The notes beneath the pieces were generated by a model. It worked only from the letters and a program-made list of their open reading frames with translations, was not told where the DNA came from and did no database searches. The position numbers and the translations under genes are program-made. From CAKZNE01 sp040222435 (GTDB taxonomy: Bacteria; Bacteroidota; Bacteroidia; Flavobacteriales; Schleiferiaceae), in the NCBI GenBank assembly GCA_965212245.1, contig OZ243107.1, positions 1,054,001 to 1,118,000 of the forward strand: 64,000 nucleotides of DNA, written 5' to 3'. How positions within the stretch are numbered: the first letter of the stretch is position 1; each line of letters begins with the position of its first letter. Below are positions 54,463 through 63,197 of this stretch, one piece after another.

Positions 54463-54861
54463 ATGAAAAGAAGTAACCTTGAAACCATTGTACTTTTTTT
54501 GGGCATTGTGATCATTGGGATAGCCCTTTTCATGATGTTTATACAAAACACCACCCCACAGTCCATTTTCATTACCAACCTCATCTTCTCGGTAGGGTTC
54601 CTCATCTATATTTTATATTCGATGATGACCACCAATAGCCTGAACCGGGAGATACGCAAGCTCAATGTTCATATTAAATCGCTGAAAGAAGAGCTCAGTA
54701 AAAAAGAGGCTCTGATCCTTGAAAAGGATGGCCGCATAAACTCCCTGCAGAATAACCTGGCCCAATTGCAACAGGAGCTCAGCAAATCGCAAGGCCAGAT
54801 AACCAACCTACAAAACAAAATACAAGAGCTACAATCTGCTAAGCCAGACTCCGAGGCTTAG
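54463..54861 (+). CDS. Small membrane protein with two TM helices and a coiled coil
   Basis: The ATG at 54463 (MKRSNLETIVLF) gives 132 aa; an earlier TTG overlaps the rnr stop codon and is less likely. Two hydrophobic helices (ETIVLFLGIVIIGIALFMM and IFITNLIFSVGFLIYILYS) occupy residues 6-54. The rest is a heptad coiled coil rich in Leu, Lys and Gln (SLKEELSKKEALILEKDG, LQNNLAQLQQELSKS). It lies 44 bases after rnr and may be co-transcribed. No known function; a scaffolding or septal role would be speculation. Confidence 0.75.
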   Translation: MKRSNLETIVLFLGIVIIGIALFMMFIQNTTPQSIFITNLIFSVGFLIYILYSMMTTNSLNREIRKLNVHIKSLKEELSKKEALILEKDGRINSLQNNLAQLQQELSKSQGQITNLQNKIQELQSAKPDSEA

Positions 54862-54877
54862 CCGCGAAAAGGCACTT

Positions 54878-55495
54878 ATGCTCGAGATATTACTCTACGC
54901 CATACCTTTAGGAATTACATTGAGCTTTGCTGCCGGCCCCGTCTTTTTTGTAGTTATTCAAACCAGTATTACCCGTAGTAAAACGGGTGCCTTTGTTTTA
55001 GATTTGGGAGCTATTGTAGCCGATGTAATTTTCATTTTGGTGGCTTTTTTTGGCAGCCAGTCGTTGATACGATCCTTACGTCATAATATTTGGGTGGGGA
55101 TTGCCAGCGGATTGGCCGTTATCATTTTTGGTGTGTATTACATCCGTAAGTCGCATCAGGGTATGCAGTTTAAGCAAGCCGTAGTTGTACCCAAAAAGCG
55201 GTTTCTATTCCTAAAGGGCTTTTTACTCAACTTTTTGAATGTGGGTGTGCTTTTTTACTGGATAGCCACCACCATGGCTATAGGCTCTCTGCTGGATCAT
55301 GATCACGATAAAATGCTCCTTTTTTATGCTTTCACATTAGGTACATACCTGGTGATAGACCTTTTAAAGATATACTTTGCCAACCGCTTTAAAGAGCGCT
55401 TTAAGGGCCGTAAAATCCAAATGGTGGAAAAGATAATGGGGCTTATACTTATTGGTTTTGGGCTGTTTATAGCGCTTCGAAATGTGTTTCTTTAA
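54878..55495 (+). CDS. LysE/RhtB-family amino-acid exporter
   Basis: A 205-aa protein with six hydrophobic segments. The N-terminal helix IPLGITLSFAAGPVFFVVIQTSITRS has the family's GPVF pattern after the first Pro/Gly turn, followed by LGAIVADVIFILVAFFG, a central basic loop and GFLLNFLNVGVLFYW in the second half. Family members export amino acids or related compounds; the substrate here is unknown. It follows the preceding gene by 16 bases and its last codons overlap the convergent T9SS mini-protein gene by 4 bases. Confidence 0.9.
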   Translation: MLEILLYAIPLGITLSFAAGPVFFVVIQTSITRSKTGAFVLDLGAIVADVIFILVAFFGSQSLIRSLRHNIWVGIASGLAVIIFGVYYIRKSHQGMQFKQAVVVPKKRFLFLKGFLLNFLNVGVLFYWIATTMAIGSLLDHDHDKMLLFYAFTLGTYLVIDLLKIYFANRFKERFKGRKIQMVEKIMGLILIGFGLFIALRNVFL

Positions 55496-56001
55496 TCTTT
55501 AAGTATAGTCCACTCCCTGGTTTCGGTTCCGTTTATCAACTTTAATATATAATATCCCGGAGCTTCATTCTTTAAGCTGATATTAACTTGTTCCTCAATC
55601 ACCTTTGAACTCTTTATTAATTTACCCGAAGCACTGAAGATGCTCCAGCTTCCCCTGGCCTGTAATTTTTCTGCGGGTATCGCTATGGTAACCCTATCAG
55701 CTGTTGGGTTAGGGTAAACTGTAACCTGCTGAGCATTTACTTCCTGCTCTGAAAGAAGGCTCTTTCCTTTTGAGTCGTATTGCTCCGTTCTTATCGCATC
55801 GGGCTCAAAGTTATCCGGGTTTTCCAACACCATAAAATCCGGTTCAGGCTCCTCTGGCCCGGGCTCCTCATAGGGGTCGCTTAGGTCTATCAACTCCCTT
55901 TTTATCCTGTTTCCGGATGCATCATACGAGAATTTAAAGGCCGGTTGTGCACACACCCAGGCACCACCTAACAAGCAGATTAACAGTAGCGTATTTTTCA
56001 T
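55492..56001 (-). CDS. Small T9SS protein with one RHS-like YD motif
   Basis: A 169-aa protein: signal peptide (MKNTLLLICLLGGAWVCAQ), then FKFSYDASGNRIKREL, which is a single RHS/YD-type repeat, an acidic Pro/Glu-rich linker (DPYEEPGPEEPEPD), and a T9SS type A sorting domain (QVTVYPNPTADRVTIAI to the end). The lead peptide resembles that of the RHS giant (MKNTLLLLTT). Small proteins of this shape occur next to RHS genes in Bacteroidota, as I remember the family; that recollection needs checking. It follows the lipoprotein gene by 37 bases on the same strand and could carry or anchor an RHS product. The stop overlaps the convergent LysE gene. Confidence 0.85.
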   Translation of the reverse strand: MKNTLLLICLLGGAWVCAQPAFKFSYDASGNRIKRELIDLSDPYEEPGPEEPEPDFMVLENPDNFEPDAIRTEQYDSKGKSLLSEQEVNAQQVTVYPNPTADRVTIAIPAEKLQARGSWSIFSASGKLIKSSKVIEEQVNISLKNEAPGYYILKLINGTETREWTILKD

Positions 56002-56038
56002 AGCTTTTGAATTATATTCTATAGGTTTTTATTTAATC

Positions 56039-56599
56039 TCACCAATTTGCCTCTATTGGCTTAAGCCATTCCTCAGGCACTTTTTCTGAAATAACATAGT
56101 CTTGGTAACGAAAATAATTTTTAGGTCTTTCTATGGTCTGCCTCAAGGTACTGTCATTAATTTTTTCAATTCTGGTTTTTACAAATACCCCGCGGTTCAT
56201 AGAGCTGTAACTATATAAAATGGCAGACTCTTCAGACACTTCAAAATAAGCCATATGGCCCTTGTTTACCTTAAAGTCATCAGCTGATATAGCTGAGTCA
56301 GACTCTACATTGAACTGTATCGCTCTGCTGTTTTTCAAAAAAACCAAATAATACCTGCTCTCTTCATGATCGTAGCTTACATCATCCTGGGGGTTTATTT
56401 CTCTTTTTAATTCGTACGCCCGGTAGGGTTTGATACCATTAGGTAAAGAGTCTTTCAGTGTTTCATATTTTTTATACTTCCGGTGTGAGCGCCAGCCACC
56501 CTCCTCTGTATAATAGAGGTCACTGTATAGGTGAGAGACGGTTTCACAACCCGAAATAAAACTCCATACCATAACCACTAAAAGCACTCTTTTTACCAT
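56039..56599 (-). CDS. Lipoprotein, candidate immunity partner of the RHS toxin
   Basis: A 186-aa lipoprotein (VVMVWSFISGC, Cys18) with a mainly beta, strongly charged mature region (YYTEEGGWRSHRKYKKYETL, YYLVFLKNSRAIQFNVES, FRYQDYVISEKV). No named domain is recognised. Its start codon overlaps the end of the RHS gene by 7 bases, implying coupled translation, the typical place for an immunity gene of a polymorphic toxin. Lipid anchoring to a membrane would let it neutralise a toxin in the periplasm. The immunity role is inferred from position only. Confidence 0.75.
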   Translation of the reverse strand: MVKRVLLVVMVWSFISGCETVSHLYSDLYYTEEGGWRSHRKYKKYETLKDSLPNGIKPYRAYELKREINPQDDVSYDHEESRYYLVFLKNSRAIQFNVESDSAISADDFKVNKGHMAYFEVSEESAILYSYSSMNRGVFVKTRIEKINDSTLRQTIERPKNYFRYQDYVISEKVPEEWLKPIEANW

Positions 56600-59500
56600 A
56601 GGGTAAAAGGATTATAGAGATATTGGAAATAGGTTTGGTTCTGAACCGGTAATATCTTGAACCCGGTCTGTCCTTTCTTCAGGATGACATCGGTTCCGGG
56701 CAAATAAGTATCACCATGGGCAAATTTATTTTGTATAGCATGCCTGTGCATTTCAGAGTCTACGCCCAGGCGAGCATTACCTACCATGCTGTAAACAGCA
56801 CCCATCCTGTATTTATCCGCTCCCTGCCCTGAGGGGTCGCTCCACACCTTATATGCATGATAAGATGCTTCTTCTTCATTTTGCCCGGTAGCATCTCCGG
56901 TATAAAGGTTAAACCCTATACCGAATTCCTTATAGCGCACAGACGCTGCTGCGGTCCTGTGCCGGTCATTATCCTGGCCTGCCATTACCTTGGTTAAGTC
57001 AAAAGGATATCCATCATTTTCATACGATGCTGAAAAGTCACCTGAAGTCAACTTAAGTCCTCCCACCTGTTGATTAAACTCACTTCCTTTTCCGTGATAG
57101 AAATAATTTGTGGACAGACCCAGTCCCAGATCACGTCCAAAAATTCCAACCTGGCCACCAAAACGGCTTTCAAATGTACTTTTATTACTGCCCTGCGCTT
57201 TGCCGTAATATGTAAACCCATAACCCACTCCAAATGCAAAGCCATTATCGTCACTATAGGCCACAGAAGTATTTACGCCTATTCCGGAAGCATGAGTACC
57301 CATTGCAAGGGCAGGGGAAATGCTCAAGGTCCAATCTCCCATTGGAATGTTAGCAGAAGGTACCGGAAAACTGCCTATAAAGCCCTGACCCAGTGCGTTC
57401 ATAATTCCTTGTCCATCAAGAAAAACCGTGGCTGATGTAGGGGCTATAAAGCTTAAAGCGGCCCCCATAACGGCCCCGCCCAGCGTAGCCATTCCAAAAT
57501 CACCCCAGTTCCAGTCCTTTCCTGTTGATAATGTGGTTATGGCATACGAGGTGGCCCCTGCTACCGCTCCGTAAATAGCCATAGTGAGAACCGCAGGTAA
57601 AACAATTACTTCACCACTAGGGTCCGTATATTTTAACGGGTTATTAAATGCATAAGCGTAGCTGTTGTAATTGATAGCATTGCTGTTGTCTTGAATATGA
57701 TTGTCCGGACTCATCATCATGCCCACAATAGGGTCATAAATACGCCCACTCATATTGATGATATTAAAACCATCAAAAAGGTGTTCATGGCCGGTATAAC
57801 CGCGATCTATTAAACGTTCGGTTTCAATATCTTCATAGGTCCAGTCTCGTGGATTTCGTCTGCGGCCCCAGGCATCATAACTATATTCTTCTACCAGGTT
57901 TCCATCCTCATCCGTAATGTGTGTAATGCTACCCAGGTAATCCCGGTGTAAGTAATACAGGTTTCCCTCTCCATCTTCATTGCTTATGAATACAGCGCTT
58001 ATTCCGTCTCCGGTAACTATGTAATGCATGTGGCGCAAGCCTCTTTCTCTATGCTCTTCAATTTCATAGACCCCACCTACATACACACGTGAATAAAATG
58101 GTTCGCCCTGTTCTTTAACATCCATCTTTTTCCGGGCTTTATCAGGGCCATATGTAAAATTGGCGCTAAAATGATTTTCGGAAAGGGTTTTTACCTTATT
58201 GAAAGCTGTATAAGAAGCCGTTTGAGTAAATAATGGCACTTCTGAAATAGGGTCACTTCCATTAAATGGCGGTTGAATTGTGTTTAACCGGTTACCTCCG
58301 TTACCCACATATTTATAATTTCCTATACCATCTTTAGAGTCTATCCGTCCCGCTATTTGGGTACTGTATATGGTTTGTTTGGCTGCACCACCGTTTTGTG
58401 CAATACTGGTCAGTTGATCGAGGTCGTCATACCCAAACTCTTCAAACAACCCATTAATATGATCATGTCTGCTAATCAGGTTACCTGTTTCGGGCTCAAA
58501 AATGAACTCAAAGTCCTGTACATTTCCAGTGGTAATAGAACTGGGAAAGTTATCCGCATCATATTCTTTTTCCGTAATAAGATCGTTCCCGTTCTTATAC
58601 CGTCTTATTCGGCCATATGCATCGGTTTCTATAGCCTCCCATATCATTTGATTATTATCTGCCCTTCGTACACGAATGAGGTAGCCGTTATCATCATATT
58701 CATTTTTAACCGAAAACCCTGAAGGGTATTGTATAGTTTCTATTTCTCCGGAGGCCGTATGGGTATAATTATATTGATAATCGGCTCCCTCAATATGCTC
58801 TTTATAGGCTACCATTCTTCCGTTGGCATCGTATGAATAGTCGTAATAGACGTCATCCCCACTGTAGGTGGTTTTTTGTTGAGTCATCTGCCCGGTAGCT
58901 CCCGTTCCCTGGTCGTATTTGTATTCATAAGTTCTGTTATCTCCGGAAGCAACCACGTTATCGGTTAGAATGCGGCCTAAAACATCATAGGTTCTGGTGG
59001 ATGTTTTTCCATTATCCGTTTGGGAAGTCATTTCACCAAAGCCATTATAGCCATAGCTTAAGTTGCCGGCATCTCTGTGACTCATGGTTTTATGATTCAG
59101 GTAAGTATCATAGGTTGAGCTTACTTCATTAGCCCCTCCCCTGGTTCTTTTACTTCCGCCATGGCTGAAATGATCAAAGGATATTATATGGCCATTATCA
59201 CTCACCTGCTTTATGAGTCCTGAGGCATCAAAGGTTTGGGTTTTAAATTGCCCGGTTTGATCTACTGTAACCGTTGTTTCGAGGCCAGAATAGGAAGTAG
59301 TAACACTGTTTCCATTGGGTAAAATAGTCTCTTTAGCCCGGCCATAATTATCATACGTATATTCTTTCCATTTTACGGCTCCTCCCTGAAAATATGGAAA
59401 AGATTCCTTTTTCAATTGCCCTTTGGCTGTGTATTGATAATCAATCAGAACTTTTTGGTTATTCAGCGATATACTTTCCTTGCGCAGGGCTTGTCCTTCT

Positions 59501-62500
59501 GAATTGTAGTAGACCACACCATCGGGCAGACCCTCTGAATAATCCACAGCAATGCGGTATAAAGTGCCGGCAGGGCCAACTCCGGCAGACCATTCTGCCT
59601 TGGTGGTCTTTATAATGCCCGTTGAGCCTTCTTCTGCTATAAGGCTCCCCCACCGGTCATGTGTAAAACGTGTTTTATTTCCGGTTTTTGAAATCTGCTC
59701 TTTAGGCTTGTCCAGGAGGGCATCATAGGTGAAATTAATACTATGCCCCTTGGGGTTGGTTTGTTTTTTTACAAGCGGGCTTCCTGAAACATACTCATAC
59801 GTTGTAGATTTTGTAGATCCTTCTGATGTTACGTTTTCACTTAAAATGTTCCCGTAGGTATCATAGGTATAAGCACTCTCAATAGCCTTTGACTCACCAA
59901 AAAATGCAATACTTTTCTTTATCCCTCCATGATTCACATCATAAATCATCTTTTTGGTGCTGCTGTAGTCTGTCTCTCCCGCACGATGTTCGGTAACTGT
60001 TATCAGTTCAGGATATGAAGGATACCAGGCTCTGGGATTGGACACAAAGCTTGTAACCTTTCGCTGTTTATGTGCCAGGTCTGTTTTGGCTAAATCATTA
60101 TAGGACCTTACCTCTGTTATTGTAGCATTGTGATTGGCGTCATATTGTACAACCTGCCTTTGAATCACAACGTCTTTTTCAAAATCAATTTCCTCGGTTA
60201 ACGAAGGTTTTATAATTCTGGTTGTGGTAGCCGGTGTAGTTCCGGTGTGGTTCAAAGCCTGAACTGTGTTTTGATAAATGTTCTTTTTAAGCATCGCACT
60301 GGGGTGTACTACCACCGAATAATCAGGAAGCATAATATCAGTGCCCAGTTTAGAATAACTTGCTGCAGTCATACTGGACTGCATATCTTTTTCTTCTTTA
60401 TACAAAAAGCCCAAAGGTCCCAGCCCTGTACCATGAAATACGAGGTTCTTATAATTATACTGCTTCTTCTCACTATACGAGGTAGATGAACTTTGATCCG
60501 TCATGGCACTGACCAGCTTTATAGGTAATACTTTGACGCAATAGGGGTACGCAGCTGTGGTTGTTCTTTGGCTATAAAACGCATTGTTACTGGTATTATC
60601 ACTAAAGAAATCATAATCAAAAGTTGTGGTGTTCCCTAAGCCATCCCTTACCTTTCGCAAAAAGCTGTTGTCTGTTCTTCCAAAACTGATCAGGTAAGAA
60701 TCATTGTAGGAAACACTCTGGTCAAAGGACACATCAGCCGCACCATCTCCGTTAAAGTCTCCAACCTGGTAGCTCGAAAAAGCCCAGTGTAAATCCTGAC
60801 TGGTCTCGTACCGTTTGCCTAAAAACCCGAAATTACTGGTCTTATCAAGAATTCGGTAGAACACATAAAATTTAGTGAGATCCTCTGTGTCATCGTAACG
60901 CGCTTCCATCACATCCGTTAGGCCGTCTCCATCAAAATCACCCGTTCTATAAAAGTCTTTATCAGACCCATAACCATTATCCGGTGAGTACCAAAAGGGA
61001 AGGTTATACGATGCCTTCACAAAAGGATTGGAAGGATCTCCTGTAGAGTAACGAAGCTCCCATCCGCTTCCCGCACTCCAGGTTAAAAAATCGGTTTTAT
61101 TATCCTCATTAAACCTTCCCGGAAACACCTTGTGTGTATGGTTTATGGCATTCTTATTCCACAAGGGAATCCATTTACATTCGCCATTATTGTTGAAATC
61201 CATTTCCAGCTCATATACATGAATACCTGAATGAGAGATCATGGATATATCCGGTATGCCATTTCCATTTACATCGGTTACATAAATGGAATCTGCATTA
61301 GCATCATTCTGGTAAGGCTGAAAGCTGGAGGCATTGGTTTGATTAGGCCACCACTGTAATACCTGATACCCGTTGTGCTTCCAGTTGCTGATTATTACAT
61401 TATTAACCTGGTCATGCTGCGGACTTTGAGAGGTCAATACTATTTCCCGGGAACAAAGCAGGTCATCAATACCGTCATTGTTAAAGTCTGCGGCCGTTAA
61501 TTGAATATCAGAGTCTGAGAGAGTACTGGTAAGGTATATTGTTTTATTAATTGCACTGTTAAAGCTCGAGGTATTTGAATTGTACTCAAAGAACTGAACT
61601 AAGTAATTGCCATTTCCGGAGCCCTGGCGTACAATAGCCAGATCGTCAAATCCATCTCCGTTAAAATCTCCGGAAGTTTTATTGAAAATGGGCTTTCTCA
61701 AACACTCTGCATACTTTTCACTGGATTCAAATTCACTACTTACCCCTATTTTCGTAAAGTTTCCATAACCCTGGTTTATATAGGCGTTTATAGTGTAATA
61801 ATAATGGTGCGTTACTTTCTTGCTTAACCCTACCCAACAGGTACCTGAGGTTACTCTTCTTTTTACACTATAAAAGTCGCTAACCCCATCTCCATCAATA
61901 TCAGCCGGCATTAATTTACCATCCAGGTTCGGGGCATACCGAGGCGTGGCAAAAGCCCGGTTATCATTATCAAACTCAAATTGTAATGAGTTAAATCGCT
62001 CTCCCAAGCCATTGTACATTATAATTTCTTTGAGACAGCTCCTTATGCGGTACACATATTTAAAATCATAGTACCTATATAAGCCCTGATGATGATATAC
62101 AGACATTCTTTTTAATAGCAGTTCGTCTTTAAACTCTATACCCTGCACAAAAGACTGGCCCACATCTGTTTTTTGCTGATATTCAAGAATAACTTCAGTG
62201 TACGGGCTTAGCCCGTTGGTATTGCCATTGTAAAGTATCTTTTTAAGATAGGGAGTGCCATTGTCAAACAAATACTCATAACGGATAATGTTTCCATGGA
62301 TATCTTCAATTTCCCGTAAAAGCCATTGTGCTATTTCATCTTGTGTAGTAAGGCTTACCCGGTAGTTCTGATCTGATCCACCAAAGCGCAGGGTTTTACC
62401 ATCCTTGCTTTGCACCGTAAACTCTCCGGGGCCAAACGCATTTTTTTGATTAGAGGTTATTTTTAGAAAAGCCTCATTAAATGTGGTGTAAATAGTTCCA

Positions 62501-63096
62501 TTCTCACCATTCTGCCCGTTGGCAGGAATTAATCTGTGCCCATTGTAGTAGAAGGCATCTTGCCCATTGTATTTGACACCTTTGGTTGTTTTATCATATA
62601 AAATATTCTTTTCTCCTCGTGTAATAGCCTGTATACCTGAAATACTAAAACCATAACCTAATAAACCGTTGGGCGACATGGAATTATAAGCAACGCTCAA
62701 AGATGGCTTCAAACCATTCAAACCATTGGGCAGATCAACTGGCATTGTGAAAGTAGATGCACCATTCCCGTTTACTCCAGGTTGTCCTGGCGGAGAACCT
62801 ACCGGGTAGCTGGTGCTGATAGCGGTGAGGCCATAACTTGGGTTTTGATCATAGCTTACTCCGGAAACCGGTGGGTGGGAGCCTATTAGAGACGGATTAA
62901 TACGGGCATGAGAGGTAATGCCTGAATTTACTTTAAGAGACGAGCCAGGCCAGAATGTGACTCTTTTACCGGCTTCAACGGTATTAGAGTTTGCCGGACC
63001 CAGATGATTTCTGACTTCTACATAATCCTGACCCTGAGAGAGGTTTGCAAATAGAAGCGTAATAACTGTTGTTAATAATAGGAGCGTATTCTTCAT
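56593..63096 (-). CDS. Giant SpvB/FG-GAP/RHS protein with type 23-like toxin C-terminus
   Basis: From the ATG at 63094-63096 (MKNTLLLLTTVITLLFANL signal peptide) this gives 2167 aa. Residues about 110-400 hold the SpvB/TcB-like shell (FTMPVDLPNGLNGLKPSLSV, LLGYGFSISGI). FG-GAP/VCBS repeats lie at about 400-785 (DIDGDGVSDFYSV, DFNGDGFDDLAIV, DFDGDGLTDVMEA). YD repeats occupy about 1080-1640 and the RHS core about 1700-1835 (YLHRDYLGSITHITDEDGN, GRIYDPIVGMMMSPD, NNPLKYTDPSGE). The final 330 residues form an Ala/Gly membrane-like stretch and then a domain with DFSASYENDGYPFDL and FGIGFNLYTGD, which fits my memory of polymorphic toxin type 23 (Ntox23). No T9SS sorting domain is present. The gene overlaps the downstream lipoprotein by 7 bases. 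Confidence 0.9.
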   Translation of the reverse strand: MKNTLLLLTTVITLLFANLSQGQDYVEVRNHLGPANSNTVEAGKRVTFWPGSSLKVNSGITSHARINPSLIGSHPPVSGVSYDQNPSYGLTAISTSYPVGSPPGQPGVNGNGASTFTMPVDLPNGLNGLKPSLSVAYNSMSPNGLLGYGFSISGIQAITRGEKNILYDKTTKGVKYNGQDAFYYNGHRLIPANGQNGENGTIYTTFNEAFLKITSNQKNAFGPGEFTVQSKDGKTLRFGGSDQNYRVSLTTQDEIAQWLLREIEDIHGNIIRYEYLFDNGTPYLKKILYNGNTNGLSPYTEVILEYQQKTDVGQSFVQGIEFKDELLLKRMSVYHHQGLYRYYDFKYVYRIRSCLKEIIMYNGLGERFNSLQFEFDNDNRAFATPRYAPNLDGKLMPADIDGDGVSDFYSVKRRVTSGTCWVGLSKKVTHHYYYTINAYINQGYGNFTKIGVSSEFESSEKYAECLRKPIFNKTSGDFNGDGFDDLAIVRQGSGNGNYLVQFFEYNSNTSSFNSAINKTIYLTSTLSDSDIQLTAADFNNDGIDDLLCSREIVLTSQSPQHDQVNNVIISNWKHNGYQVLQWWPNQTNASSFQPYQNDANADSIYVTDVNGNGIPDISMISHSGIHVYELEMDFNNNGECKWIPLWNKNAINHTHKVFPGRFNEDNKTDFLTWSAGSGWELRYSTGDPSNPFVKASYNLPFWYSPDNGYGSDKDFYRTGDFDGDGLTDVMEARYDDTEDLTKFYVFYRILDKTSNFGFLGKRYETSQDLHWAFSSYQVGDFNGDGAADVSFDQSVSYNDSYLISFGRTDNSFLRKVRDGLGNTTTFDYDFFSDNTSNNAFYSQRTTTAAYPYCVKVLPIKLVSAMTDQSSSTSYSEKKQYNYKNLVFHGTGLGPLGFLYKEEKDMQSSMTAASYSKLGTDIMLPDYSVVVHPSAMLKKNIYQNTVQALNHTGTTPATTTRIIKPSLTEEIDFEKDVVIQRQVVQYDANHNATITEVRSYNDLAKTDLAHKQRKVTSFVSNPRAWYPSYPELITVTEHRAGETDYSSTKKMIYDVNHGGIKKSIAFFGESKAIESAYTYDTYGNILSENVTSEGSTKSTTYEYVSGSPLVKKQTNPKGHSINFTYDALLDKPKEQISKTGNKTRFTHDRWGSLIAEEGSTGIIKTTKAEWSAGVGPAGTLYRIAVDYSEGLPDGVVYYNSEGQALRKESISLNNQKVLIDYQYTAKGQLKKESFPYFQGGAVKWKEYTYDNYGRAKETILPNGNSVTTSYSGLETTVTVDQTGQFKTQTFDASGLIKQVSDNGHIISFDHFSHGGSKRTRGGANEVSSTYDTYLNHKTMSHRDAGNLSYGYNGFGEMTSQTDNGKTSTRTYDVLGRILTDNVVASGDNRTYEYKYDQGTGATGQMTQQKTTYSGDDVYYDYSYDANGRMVAYKEHIEGADYQYNYTHTASGEIETIQYPSGFSVKNEYDDNGYLIRVRRADNNQMIWEAIETDAYGRIRRYKNGNDLITEKEYDADNFPSSITTGNVQDFEFIFEPETGNLISRHDHINGLFEEFGYDDLDQLTSIAQNGGAAKQTIYSTQIAGRIDSKDGIGNYKYVGNGGNRLNTIQPPFNGSDPISEVPLFTQTASYTAFNKVKTLSENHFSANFTYGPDKARKKMDVKEQGEPFYSRVYVGGVYEIEEHRERGLRHMHYIVTGDGISAVFISNEDGEGNLYYLHRDYLGSITHITDEDGNLVEEYSYDAWGRRRNPRDWTYEDIETERLIDRGYTGHEHLFDGFNIINMSGRIYDPIVGMMMSPDNHIQDNSNAINYNSYAYAFNNPLKYTDPSGEVIVLPAVLTMAIYGAVAGATSYAITTLSTGKDWNWGDFGMATLGGAVMGAALSFIAPTSATVFLDGQGIMNALGQGFIGSFPVPSANIPMGDWTLSISPALAMGTHASGIGVNTSVAYSDDNGFAFGVGYGFTYYGKAQGSNKSTFESRFGGQVGIFGRDLGLGLSTNYFYHGKGSEFNQQVGGLKLTSGDFSASYENDGYPFDLTKVMAGQDNDRHRTAAASVRYKEFGIGFNLYTGDATGQNEEEASYHAYKVWSDPSGQGADKYRMGAVYSMVGNARLGVDSEMHRHAIQNKFAHGDTYLPGTDVILKKGQTGFKILPVQNQTYFQYLYNPFTLW

Positions 63097-63197
63097 TTCA
63101 AAAGGCTTATAGATTCTTATGGTAAAAGACCCCTTGGCACAAACACCTTGGGCAATCAATAAAAGAGAGGGTTTATCCTCAATTATGAAGCTCTTGA

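Noticed and set aside
57048..57254. Alternative minus-strand frames within the RHS gene
   Set aside because: They are out of frame with strong RHS coding and contain no recognisable motif.
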